This document shows, in pieces, positions 7,402 through 15,420 of a stretch of DNA of 23,456 nucleotides. The DNA is from Candidatus Zipacnadia bacterium (GTDB lineage Bacteria > Armatimonadota > UBA5377 > JALGUK01), in the NCBI GenBank assembly GCA_029820875.1, contig JALGUK010000010.1, forward strand, positions 1-23,456. The letters run 5' to 3'. The translations under genes and the position numbers were made by a program. Under the pieces are notes generated by a model, which saw nothing but the letters and a program-made list of their open reading frames with translations, did not search any database and was not told where the DNA came from. Each line of letters begins with the position of its first letter. The first letter of the stretch is position 1.

Positions 7402-7577
7402 TGTTCACTCCTTCTTTGCGATTAATCGTGTACGACTTGAGTAAACGCTCAATCCCGGCACAAATCTTGCGCGGTCTCACCTCCCTTCCAGTTTAGTGCG
7501 TCGGCTTTGCGGTCATCTGACTGAGACGGTTCAGCTTTATTTCGAGTATCTCGTGGTCCACGGTCGGCCGGCGCCTA

Positions 7578-8251
7578 TCATTTCATGGTGCTTTTGACTA
7601 CCTGTTGTTCCTCGACAGCCCGCTTCTCACTCCTAAGATTCAGCAGCGAACGCTCGATTGCGTCCTGCAAGTGAGCGCGCATAGCAGCTTCAGCGCGGTC
7701 AGGATTCCGGGAGGCCAGAGCACGGACTATGAACCTATGATTTGTATGGGGGCCTGGGTGAGGGGTGTTTGTCCGCGATTGCGAGCCGAGTATCACGCGC
7801 GCCAGCACCTGCAAAGAGGACAGCAATTCGCTGAGCAAAGTATTTCCCGACCATTCCGCGATGCGGGTATGGAATACCCAGTCCGCACGCAGTGACTCCG
7901 AAGTCCTTCCTTCGTATGGAATAGCATCGGAAAGTCTCTGAAGCTCGGCGATTTGTTCGTCGGTCACATGTGGTGCTAATAGCCGTGCCGCTAAGCCTTC
8001 GAGCACCTCACGAATTTCGTAAAGTTGTATCATTTCCTCCAGACTGATGACTCGGACCCGATAGCCTCGATTGGGATGTGCTCCAACAGGCCCCTCGCCG
8101 CCGGTGCACGCAGTGCCTCGCGCAGCGGGGTATGCGTCACACCGAATTCCCGGCTGAGTTGCTTATCTTGCAGCTTCTGCCCGGGGGTGAAGGCCGGTGT
8201 AGCAGACGATGTTCGCTGGTTCAAGCCTGAGGCACCAATTGGAGTAAGCAC
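7578..8251 (-). pseudogene. GntR-family (FCD) transcriptional regulator, frameshifted
   Basis: Two minus-strand frames encode parts of one regulator. The first (8251-8030) has the winged-helix segment TPGQKLQDKQLSREFGVTHT followed by PLREALR. The second (8033-7578) has an FCD-type helical effector domain starting EMIQLYEIREVLEGLAARLL, with metal/ligand-type residues in RADWVFHTRIAEWSGN. Reading the bases before the second frame gives PNRGYRVRVISLEE, which would join directly to LLEHI of the first, so a one-base loss in the ggg run near 8073-8075 broke the gene. The extreme N-terminus is also degenerate and its GTG start has a poor ribosome-binding site. FCD regulators usually control sugar-acid or amino-acid catabolism and bind organic acids. 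A sequencing or assembly error is the alternative explanation. Confidence 0.8.
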
Positions 8252-8292
8252 CTAACAAGCATTTATTGACACTACCCGTACGTCAGCCCGAG

Positions 8293-8322
8293 TTGACAAA
8301 TGGGTGTGATTGTGTTTATAAT
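8293..8322 (+). promoter_or_regulatory. Consensus sigma70 promoter of the TPR/M16-like/PQQ cluster
   Basis: TTGACA (8293-8298) and TATAAT (8317-8322) are both perfect hexamers separated by 18 bases. The expected start site near 8329-8330 leaves a leader of about 43 bases to ATG 8373. A second TTGACA at 8266-8271 lacks a matching -10. Confidence 0.85.
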
Positions 8323-8372
8323 GTGCCGCTAATGACTGGGAGATGGCGCCAACCTCCTGGGAGGGGACTCGT

Positions 8373-10340
8373 ATGGCATCATTGTCGAAGGCCCTTATCC
8401 TTGTTGTCCTCGTGACCTTTGCAATCACAACTGTGAGCCTCGCGCAGGAAGCACCGGCCGCTGGGCCTGCTTCTCAAATGTCTTCCGATATCCAACAGGC
8501 CTTCTCAAAGGGTCTCAGCCTCCTGGAAGCCGAAAAGTACGCCGAAGCTATCGAGCAATTCGAGCAGGTCACGCAGGCTGAACCTGATTACGAGCCAGGG
8601 TTTCACTTCTTAGGCCGTGCCCAACTGGCGGATGCTTTGGCCAAGCATGGGGACCTCGCACCTGCTCTCCAGTCCTTGCTGCGTGCGAAAAAGCTCGAGC
8701 CCCGCAGGCGCGGCACCAGCCTTCTTATCGGGAAAATCTATGAGGCATCGGGCAACGTAGATGAGGCCCTTCGGGCCTATCGGGATGAACTGCGGATTCG
8801 AAGCCGGGAGGACGTGGCGGACATTTATAACGCCATAGGCCGGGTGTATGTGAACGCCGGCGACATGAATAACGCTCAGAAAGTCCTGCAGCATGCGATT
8901 GATGACGACCCCAACTATGTGGAGGCACGTTATAACCTTGGGCGCGCTCTGATTGCCCTCGGAGATTATCAGGGGGCCGTCAAGATGCTGCTGCGAGCCA
9001 GGAAGGTCCTCGAGGAATGGGATTCCAAGAAGCGCAGGCTGGACATCCTGGCTGAGCAGCAGAAGCGGGATCCCAAGCTCACAGAGGAAATCGTCACTGA
9101 GAAGTATGGCAGGGCACAGCATTTCGCAGAGGATATCGGCGGCTGGCCCATGCTTAATAAGACCCTCGGTGACGCCTACGACGGCCTGAACGATTATGCA
9201 TCGGCTCGCAATGCTTACCGCGCTTCAATGGCCTTGACCCAGCGAGGCAATGAGACGGACCCGGATGCCCACACGCGGATAGGTCTTTCCTACTTGCACG
9301 AGGCGACCGAACTGCTGATGGTCGAGGGGAGCATCGTGCAGTCGCTGCACATGTTTGACGCTGCGATTGATGAACTGCAGACGGCACTGCAGTACGACGC
9401 TAACTACGCAGCAGCTTACGACGGCCTGGGGCAAGTTTACATGATTCAGGCCCTCAACTTCGAGACGGATGTAAGCCGAAACATCGAATCCCATAGTCTC
9501 GAGGAGGCCAAGAAGCAGTTCCAGAAGGCGCTGGATTTGAGGCCGAACTTCCCGCCGTTCCTGAATGATCTGGGCCTGGCAGCCTATCATAATGGAGACT
9601 ATGACGAGGCTATTCAGAACTTCCAGGCCGCTCTGAATGTGAACCCCAACTATGCGGATGCACACGCGAATCTTGCCTCCGCCTATGTCGCCAAGGGCCA
9701 ATACGAAGACGCTATCGAGCAGGGTAATTTGGCGGTTGCATTGGCACGACGTAATGCGACGGCACATATTGCGCTGGGTCTGGTATACTACTATACAGAT
9801 GATATACCGAAAGCCATAATACACTTCAACGAAGCAATTGCAGCCACACCGCGGGACTACAAACCTTACCTGCAGTTGGGTAACTGCTATTACGTGAACG
9901 AGTCCTGGCACCGTGCGCGTGAGGCGTATCGCAAGGCCCTCGAGCGGTTGCCCGGGATCCGCATCAAGGGCACGGCCGTTCAAAGAGCCTATATCTACTA
10001 TCTCATCGGCCAGACCTTTTACAATGCCTACCTCTACGATGAGGCAATCCGGTCATACAATGAAGCTCTTGCAATCGACCCGAGCTATTATGATGCCCTG
10101 GTAGCCCAAGCTCGCGCCTATGTCGGCCTGAACCGCTACCGTGCCGCGCAACGCGCTCTCAATACGGCGCTGCAACTTTCGCCGAGCAGTGAAGCTGAGG
10201 CGCAGGTCCACAAAGAAATGGGGCAGATGTACGAGCAAGAGGGGCAAATCCACCAGGCGATTGCTGAATATACCCGGTGTCTGCAGTCCGATCCGAACAA
10301 CCTGGAGGCGCAGCGCGCACTCCAGCGATTGCAGCTTTAG
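8373..10340 (+). CDS. Exported tetratricopeptide-repeat protein
   Basis: The 655-residue protein begins with a signal-peptide-like segment (MASLSKALILVVLVTFAITT, cleavage plausible near SLAQ-EAP). The rest is about ten TPR units, recognisable by patterns such as AIEQFEQVTQAEPDYEPGFH, AYHNGDYDEAIQNFQAALNV and YDEAIRSYNEALAIDPSYYD. TPR superhelices scaffold protein complexes; here the location would be extracytoplasmic. A linker rich in charged residues (around residues 200-250, KKRRLDILAEQQKRDPK) separates two TPR blocks. I chose ATG 8373 over 8343: gggagggg lies 6 bases before it and it leaves a normal leader from the strong promoter. It is first of a co-directional group with an M16-like and a PQQ-propeller protein, suggesting a shared envelope role. 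No enzymatic domain is seen. Confidence 0.9.
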   Translation: MASLSKALILVVLVTFAITTVSLAQEAPAAGPASQMSSDIQQAFSKGLSLLEAEKYAEAIEQFEQVTQAEPDYEPGFHFLGRAQLADALAKHGDLAPALQSLLRAKKLEPRRRGTSLLIGKIYEASGNVDEALRAYRDELRIRSREDVADIYNAIGRVYVNAGDMNNAQKVLQHAIDDDPNYVEARYNLGRALIALGDYQGAVKMLLRARKVLEEWDSKKRRLDILAEQQKRDPKLTEEIVTEKYGRAQHFAEDIGGWPMLNKTLGDAYDGLNDYASARNAYRASMALTQRGNETDPDAHTRIGLSYLHEATELLMVEGSIVQSLHMFDAAIDELQTALQYDANYAAAYDGLGQVYMIQALNFETDVSRNIESHSLEEAKKQFQKALDLRPNFPPFLNDLGLAAYHNGDYDEAIQNFQAALNVNPNYADAHANLASAYVAKGQYEDAIEQGNLAVALARRNATAHIALGLVYYYTDDIPKAIIHFNEAIAATPRDYKPYLQLGNCYYVNESWHRAREAYRKALERLPGIRIKGTAVQRAYIYYLIGQTFYNAYLYDEAIRSYNEALAIDPSYYDALVAQARAYVGLNRYRAAQRALNTALQLSPSSEAEAQVHKEMGQMYEQEGQIHQAIAEYTRCLQSDPNNLEAQRALQRLQL

Positions 10341-10377
10341 TAAACCGCGTCCGGGGCTGCATCGCCGGTCCGGGCGC

Positions 10378-11676
10378 GTGCGGCATGTTATCGGGTTGTG
10401 GGTTGTTGGACTGCTGCAGGTCAGTGCCTGGTCATTGTGCGGCGCGCCGTTTCCAGATGTTCGCTCCTTTTCACTCGCCAGCGGTGTCCGGTGCGGCGTA
10501 CTGGCTAATGCAGATTGCCCGACGGTTGCTGTGGATGTGGGGTGGGGGGCGGGTGCCCTTGACGAGCCGCCGGGTTGTGACGGAATACGGTGGTTTTTAG
10601 CGCGTGCGCTGGCTTTTCAAGCAGTTCGAGGAGCTGATGCGCAGCTTTTCGAGAAGGCAGGCGCGCGGGTTTACACGTGGGTGTCGTCGGATGCGGTTCA
10701 CGTCGGCGTAACGGTGCCTGTATCAGGCTTTAGATTGGGCGTGCAGGCTTTAGCGTCGGTGCTGCGCTCGAAACTTTTGGCGGCAAGTGTCGGTTCCCAG
10801 CGGGCGCGCATACTCACAGAGATCAGCGCGGATGCGGCCAGCCCTGAGGGTGCAGTCCGAGCGCTTTTTGTGAAACAAATTTTCGGCAACTGCGGCTACG
10901 GTCGCTCAACGCTGGGAACTGCAGAAACGATAGGCGCTCTCGATGTGGACACATTGAACGCCTTCTGGCGGCGGTGTTTTACTGCGCAAGGCATGGGAAT
11001 CGGTGTGGCGGGAGGGGTGACGATTGCGGATGCGAGGGCTGCACTTTCGCGCTGGATGAGCGATGTACCGCTGGGTGGTTTGAGCGGCCGGATGCGTGGG
11101 ACCTCGCTGGGAGCGCTGCATATAGGCCGGTTCGTCACTTGTGTGCCTGATGCGAACCTTGAGTGGGTCATGGTGGGCAGCCGCGTACCGGGGGCAGATT
11201 CGAGTGAGTATGCTACGGCAACGCTGATAGCGGCGGTGCTTGGCTCCGGGATGGACAGCCGGCTTTTTCGGCGGCTCCGTGACCGGGAGAGCATTGCGTA
11301 CTCGGTTCGCAGCTTATGTCCGGCTCAGCGGCACGGGAGCTATGTGGCCGCTTTAGTGGCAGTGTTCCCTGAGGATGGTGAGCGTGCGGTGGCGATAATC
11401 GAAGAGGAAATGAGGCGCTTGCAATCGGGGCTTATATCCCCGCGCGAGTTGGAACGTGCCAGGCGATACGCCCTGATGACCGACAGCCTTGAGTGGGCAA
11501 GGCCTGTGACTGCGGCGGAGCGGATATCGGAATCCATCGTAAACGGTGACAGCCCCGGTTTCGCCGGGCGCTGGCGGAAGCAACTCTGTATGGTCACAGC
11601 GCAACAGGTCCGGGAGTTCGCCCGAAAGTGGTTTGGAGCGCGAGTTGTGGTTCGGGCGGTGGCTGAGGGCTCCTGA
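10378..11676 (+). CDS. Secreted M16-peptidase homologue without zinc motif
   Basis: The 432-residue product has the two-lobed M16 (insulinase/pitrilysin) layout. An N-terminal half contains VDVGWGAGALDEPPGCDGIRWFLARAL, matching the region around the HxxEH site; a C-terminal half contains SGMDSRLFRRLRDRESIAYS, the conserved R/Y segment. The zinc motif is gone: the positions of H-x-x-E-H read W72-F-L-A75-R76, so metal-dependent proteolysis is not expected. M16B enzymes often work as an active plus inactive pair, but no active partner is in this window. GTG 10378 is chosen because it gives a signal-peptide-like start (MRHVIGLWVVGLLQVSAWSL); its ribosome-binding site is weak. It follows the TPR gene by 37 bases, so translation may be coupled. 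Role perhaps structural or chaperone-like; this is inference. Confidence 0.78.
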   Translation: MRHVIGLWVVGLLQVSAWSLCGAPFPDVRSFSLASGVRCGVLANADCPTVAVDVGWGAGALDEPPGCDGIRWFLARALAFQAVRGADAQLFEKAGARVYTWVSSDAVHVGVTVPVSGFRLGVQALASVLRSKLLAASVGSQRARILTEISADAASPEGAVRALFVKQIFGNCGYGRSTLGTAETIGALDVDTLNAFWRRCFTAQGMGIGVAGGVTIADARAALSRWMSDVPLGGLSGRMRGTSLGALHIGRFVTCVPDANLEWVMVGSRVPGADSSEYATATLIAAVLGSGMDSRLFRRLRDRESIAYSVRSLCPAQRHGSYVAALVAVFPEDGERAVAIIEEEMRRLQSGLISPRELERARRYALMTDSLEWARPVTAAERISESIVNGDSPGFAGRWRKQLCMVTAQQVREFARKWFGARVVVRAVAEGS

Positions 11677-11715
11677 GAGAGTCGCAGCATTGATACTTTT
11701 TGCATCGAGGAGGAG

Positions 11716-13623
11716 ATGAGTGTGCGCATTCCTACCGCCCGTTGGGCTGGTTTGTTGATATGGGTTATTCTTGCCGTACCTGCCAATGCGGCTGATTGGA
11801 CCATGTTCGGGGGGGATACCATCCACTCCGCAGTCGCGCCGTCGGACGTCATGTTCCCTCTGGGGCTGAAGTGGCAGTTCGCGACGGGCATGAAGACGGC
11901 CGATATCGTCTCCTCCCCTGTAGTGGATGCGGAGCATGTCTATTTCTGTGTAGGTTCGAAGGCCTATGCCTTGGACCGGGCTACCGGCGAGAAGCTGTGG
12001 GAGTTTAATTCACGGTCAAGCTTCCACTCAAGCCCCGCCGTTTACGACGGCGTGGTATATGTGGGCGCCGACGACGGGAATTTGTATGCACTGGACGCGA
12101 ATAAGGGAAGCGTGCTGTGGAAGTTCCATACCGGGGATGCCATCGTGTCATCTCCCAACATACGCGATGGCACGCTTTACATCGGCTCCGATGACTCGAA
12201 TGTTTACGCAATCAGTCTCGCCGACCGGGGGCTAAGATGGCAATACGGAACGGCGGGTGCCGTCAAGAGCACACCGGCGCTGTGGCGCGGGATGTGCTAT
12301 GTTGCCTCCACTGACGGATATCTGTATGCAATCGACGATACGGGAAATTTGCGCTGGCGTACATCGCTGGGCAGCACCCCTTGCTTCTCGTCGCCGTCAA
12401 TTGAGGGGGGCAAGGTGATTGTGGGCGCCGGATATAACCTGATAGCGGTGGATGCACGGAGCGGCCAGCGACGGTGGACCTTCATTACAGGAGGCCTTGT
12501 GACCGGGTCCCCTGCGGTGTTTGACCGTTTCGTCTATGTCGGGTCCGCGGATACATCGGTTTACGCCGTCAGCGCAGCCACTGGTCGGGCGGTGTGGCGG
12601 GTCGGTCTTGGTGTTGAGGTGCAGTCCTCGCCCACGGTTGTCGGAGACACTGTGCTTGTTCATGGAGCGGACGGCCTTCTGGTCGCGCTGGAGAGGGAGT
12701 CAGGGAAGACGGTTTGGTGCTATCGGACCGGCAGGAGCTTGAAAGTCAAAAAGCCGAAGATAACCCAATATGGCCAGGAAGGAGCCGTTCCCGGAGCCCT
12801 CGGTGGTGGGCAGCCGGGAGCGCCGAGCCGCACGCCGGGTCGCCGAGTGCCGACGAGAATGGGAGGTTGGGGCGGCCGTTTGGGTGGCGCCTATGGGAAC
12901 TACGGAGGTTGGGGAGGAAGATACGGCGGCGGTGCATATGGCGGTACACCTGGAGCAGGGGGCGTGGGAACTGGATGGGGAACCGGCTACCAGCAGCAAC
13001 TGATTTATGAGTTTAGTGACGAGGTGCTCTCGTCGCCTGCTGTAAGCACCGATGCGGTCTTTGTTCTTGGCGGTGACGGCTCTCTTTATGCTCTCACTTC
13101 CCGCACGCCGGATGGAATAGGGCCGGTGGTCAAGGACGCCCAACTGGATGTGCAGGGCGCTAACAACACTATCGTTTCTTACGCGGTGAGAGTGGCCAAC
13201 GCGAACGAGATGCCGGGCAAGTATGCCGAATGGGTCAAGATACCAGGCACGCCCCCGATTACCATATCGGTGGCGGTGGACGATGTCGGCAGCGGAGTTA
13301 ACCCTGAAGGGATCGAGACGTATCTGGACGACAAAAAGCAGGACTTCACCTATGATCCGGAGACGGGCGTAGTGTGGGTGGACTATCAACCGACCGGGAA
13401 GGCTGGTGTGGCGCTCAAAAACGGGGTGCACTGGGTAACCTTCAGTGTGCCCGACTGGCAGGGCAACGTGACACAAGCGCATGTTGACTTCCTGGTGGAC
13501 AACAACCTGCCGCCGCCCTCGGCTCCGTCAACGCAACCCTATGGTACCCCCGGGGCGGGTGCCATACCAGGTGCCGGTGGGGTGCCGGGTATGCCAGAAA
13601 TGGGCGGCGGCCCTATGCCATAA
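11716..13623 (+). CDS. Exported PQQ-like beta-propeller protein with Gly/Tyr-rich loop
   Basis: The 635-residue protein starts with a signal peptide (cleavage plausible after PANA). Seven or eight PQQ/BamB-type blades follow up to about residue 345 (for example SSPVVDAEHVYFCVGSKAYA, SSPAVYDGVVYVGADDGNLY) and one more near 430-465 (SSPAVSTDAVFVLGGDGSLY). Between them, about residues 355-428, is a low-complexity Gly/Tyr/Trp/Arg-rich loop (GGWGGRLGGAYGNYGGWGGR). After the propeller comes an Ig-like domain (about 490-595, VAVDDVGSGVNPEGIETYLD) and a Pro/Gly-rich tail. Such propellers commonly scaffold outer-envelope complexes; the quinoprotein dehydrogenase active site is not evident, so cofactor binding is doubtful. 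A strong purine tract overlaps the start: ATG 11716 is close to it, and GTG 11722 is better spaced. Third gene of the exported cluster. Confidence 0.87.
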   Translation: MSVRIPTARWAGLLIWVILAVPANAADWTMFGGDTIHSAVAPSDVMFPLGLKWQFATGMKTADIVSSPVVDAEHVYFCVGSKAYALDRATGEKLWEFNSRSSFHSSPAVYDGVVYVGADDGNLYALDANKGSVLWKFHTGDAIVSSPNIRDGTLYIGSDDSNVYAISLADRGLRWQYGTAGAVKSTPALWRGMCYVASTDGYLYAIDDTGNLRWRTSLGSTPCFSSPSIEGGKVIVGAGYNLIAVDARSGQRRWTFITGGLVTGSPAVFDRFVYVGSADTSVYAVSAATGRAVWRVGLGVEVQSSPTVVGDTVLVHGADGLLVALERESGKTVWCYRTGRSLKVKKPKITQYGQEGAVPGALGGGQPGAPSRTPGRRVPTRMGGWGGRLGGAYGNYGGWGGRYGGGAYGGTPGAGGVGTGWGTGYQQQLIYEFSDEVLSSPAVSTDAVFVLGGDGSLYALTSRTPDGIGPVVKDAQLDVQGANNTIVSYAVRVANANEMPGKYAEWVKIPGTPPITISVAVDDVGSGVNPEGIETYLDDKKQDFTYDPETGVVWVDYQPTGKAGVALKNGVHWVTFSVPDWQGNVTQAHVDFLVDNNLPPPSAPSTQPYGTPGAGAIPGAGGVPGMPEMGGGPMP

Positions 13624-13716
13624 TGAGCGGTGTGCAGGTTTGCATATCCAGAGAGAAGGCTGTACGGCTCGGGGCGGGTCAACATGTGCGGTCAAGTAAG
13701 ATGAGGGGAGGCCTCT

Positions 13717-14160
13717 ATGGCTTACGTGGTTTTTCTTCTGATTGTCGCAGTGGGACTGGGTGCCTTGATGTACTTCTTCCCTAACCCCACCCAGTTTACG
13801 CTCTTGCCCGGTGGACCGACCTTCGAAACATCCTTGTGGCTCCTTATCGCTGGCTCGGCCCTGGCAGGTGCCATAGCCTCCTGGTTGGCAGGCCGGAGCC
13901 AAATCAAGGCATTCAGCGCGCGGGTCAAGAAGCTGGAAGGACTGGTTCGGAGAGCGAAGGAGAGCCTTGCGGAGAAAGACGGAAAAATCGCCGAATATGA
14001 GGAGCAACTCACATCGCTTGGCCTGTTGACGCCAGAGGCAGAAGAGGAAGTGGAGGAGGAAGAGGAAGAGGGGGCGCAAGCACAAGAGGAGGCCGAAGAG
14101 CAACCGGCGGAGGAAGGTGCGCCGCAGGAGGAGCAAACGACCGGGCAGGAGGAGGCGTAA
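13717..14160 (+). CDS. Small LapA-like (DUF1049-type) membrane protein with acidic tail
   Basis: The 147-residue protein has two membrane helices (about residues 3-20 and 38-60), a short coiled coil (RVKKLEGLVRRAKESLAEKD), and a highly acidic Glu-rich tail (about 106-147). Helix-N-x-x-x-F...W/L-rich helix-basic coiled coil is the layout of the LapA/LapB-interacting DUF1049 family, which in E. coli works in lipopolysaccharide assembly control; the match here is structural rather than motif-exact. ATG 13717 follows ggggagg at 5 bases. It lies 93 bases after the PQQ-propeller gene and may be the last gene of that cluster. The Glu tail is low-complexity and may be a flexible interaction segment. 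Confidence 0.7.
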   Translation: MAYVVFLLIVAVGLGALMYFFPNPTQFTLLPGGPTFETSLWLLIAGSALAGAIASWLAGRSQIKAFSARVKKLEGLVRRAKESLAEKDGKIAEYEEQLTSLGLLTPEAEEEVEEEEEEGAQAQEEAEEQPAEEGAPQEEQTTGQEEA

Positions 14161-14196
14161 TAGGAGTCTCCCTAGAATTCAGGACGCGTCGAGCCG

Positions 14197-14222
14197 GCGG
14201 CGGATCGGTGCGGGTCCGCCGC
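14197..14222 (+). other. 8-bp hairpin between lapA-like gene and dprA
   Basis: gcggcgga (14197-14204) and tccgccgc (14215-14222) are perfect complements around a 10-nt loop, followed by tttcgctt. It may be a weak terminator for the upstream cluster. Confidence 0.4.
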
Positions 14223-14285
14223 TTTCGCTTCGGCCCGACTCCGTGAACGCCTATCTATATCATTCCCGCCGACGGATCGTGAGCA

Positions 14286-15365
14286 ATGGACACCGTCGAA
14301 GCGTGGCTTCGCATCAATCGGACACACATCTCCCCGAAACGGCAACTGGAGTTGCTGGAAGCTCTGGGCTCCCCTCAGGCTGTCCTGTCGGCGCAGGACT
14401 ATGAGCTTGACCAAGTTGAAGGTCTCACGGAGGCGGACCGGCGCAAGCTCCGTCGGGAAGCTAAGGCTGACGTTTCAGCTGATTTGGAAATGCTCGAGCG
14501 ATGCGGTATTGAAATTGTAGGCATCAATGACGAGCGCTATCCAAAGCGGCTGCGGGAGATTCGCGAGCCGCCGCCTGTTCTCCTCGTGGCCGGAACCATT
14601 GAGAAGCGAGACGAACTCTCTGTAGCGATGATCGGCACAAGGGCATCTACGCCCTATGGGAAGCTCGTTGCTGAACGGCTGGCCGGAGACCTCGCCAGAA
14701 AAGGCTTTACCGTGGTCAGCGGCCTGGCACGCGGCATAGACCAAGCGGCACATCGGGGCGCCCTTTCGGCCGGTGGCAGGACGATAGGTGTCCTCGGATG
14801 TGGTTTGGATGTGGATTATCCGCGTGGAAGCCGCGAGCTTAAACAGCAGATGCGCGAGGCCGGGGCGCTCATTACGGAATACGCCTTCGGCACGGAGCCG
14901 CGTGCCGAACGCTTCCCGACCAGGAACCGTATCATCAGTGGGATGTCGTTAGGTGTTGTCGTTGTCGAAGCGCCGGAGCGCAGTGGGGCGCTGCTTACCG
15001 CGGATTTCGCCCTCGAGCAGAATCGCGAGGTCTTTGCCGTCCCGGCCAATATTGATGCACCTGCATCGCGAGGGTGCCTTCAGTTGATAAAGGATGGTGC
15101 CAAACTGGTTGACTCGGTTGAGGATATCATCGACGGCCTGGGAATCGTGCCCGAGGCAATCCCAGAATCACGCAAGCCACCTCCAACAGACCTTTCTACG
15201 GATGAAGCAGCCCTCATGGATGTCCTCAGCCACGAGCCGAAGCACCTGGATGTGCTGATTCAACAAACGGGCCTCTCAGCCGCCCAGGCAAGTTCGGCGT
15301 TGATGCTACTTGAGGTCAAGGGAGCCGCCCGCCGACTCCCGGGAAGCATGTTTGTGCGAGTGTGA
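14286..15365 (+). CDS. dprA: DNA processing protein DprA
   Basis: DprA binds incoming single-stranded DNA during natural transformation and loads RecA; in non-competent species its role is less clear. The 359-residue protein has an N-terminal helical/HhH-like region (1-70), the Rossmann-like DprA core (about 85-290) with MIGTRAST, VVSGLARGIDQAAH, GVLGCGLDVDYP and SGALLTADFALEQNREVFAVP, and a C-terminal winged-helix (about 305-359). Length and motif order are standard. The start ATG 14286 has only a weak gtgag upstream. It is followed 55 bases later by topA, the widespread dprA-topA arrangement. Confidence 0.96.
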   Translation: MDTVEAWLRINRTHISPKRQLELLEALGSPQAVLSAQDYELDQVEGLTEADRRKLRREAKADVSADLEMLERCGIEIVGINDERYPKRLREIREPPPVLLVAGTIEKRDELSVAMIGTRASTPYGKLVAERLAGDLARKGFTVVSGLARGIDQAAHRGALSAGGRTIGVLGCGLDVDYPRGSRELKQQMREAGALITEYAFGTEPRAERFPTRNRIISGMSLGVVVVEAPERSGALLTADFALEQNREVFAVPANIDAPASRGCLQLIKDGAKLVDSVEDIIDGLGIVPEAIPESRKPPPTDLSTDEAALMDVLSHEPKHLDVLIQQTGLSAAQASSALMLLEVKGAARRLPGSMFVRV

Positions 15366-15420
15366 ATTCGTTCCGGCGTTCAGCGGGCTTGTGTAATATA
15401 TGGGATGGGTGGACAAGTTC

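Noticed and set aside
7405..7461. Eighteen-codon frame (GTG) before the pseudopilin gene, possible leader peptide
   Set aside because: The nearest strong purine tract is 15 bases from the GTG, too far, and the peptide has no regulatory codon run.
8266..8271. Second TTGACA upstream of the TPR gene promoter
   Set aside because: No -10-like hexamer at a suitable distance.
10141..10377. Extension of the M16-like frame back into the TPR gene
   Set aside because: It overlaps the 3' end of the TPR gene in another frame and translates to a basic, Arg-rich shadow; the signal peptide begins at 10378.
12900..13010. Gly-codon-rich tract considered as a tandem DNA repeat or CRISPR-like array
   Set aside because: Units are irregular and it lies inside an intact reading frame.
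12700..13482. Long antisense frame opposite the PQQ-propeller gene
   Set aside because: Shadow of a supported gene, with biased composition caused by the Gly-rich loop.
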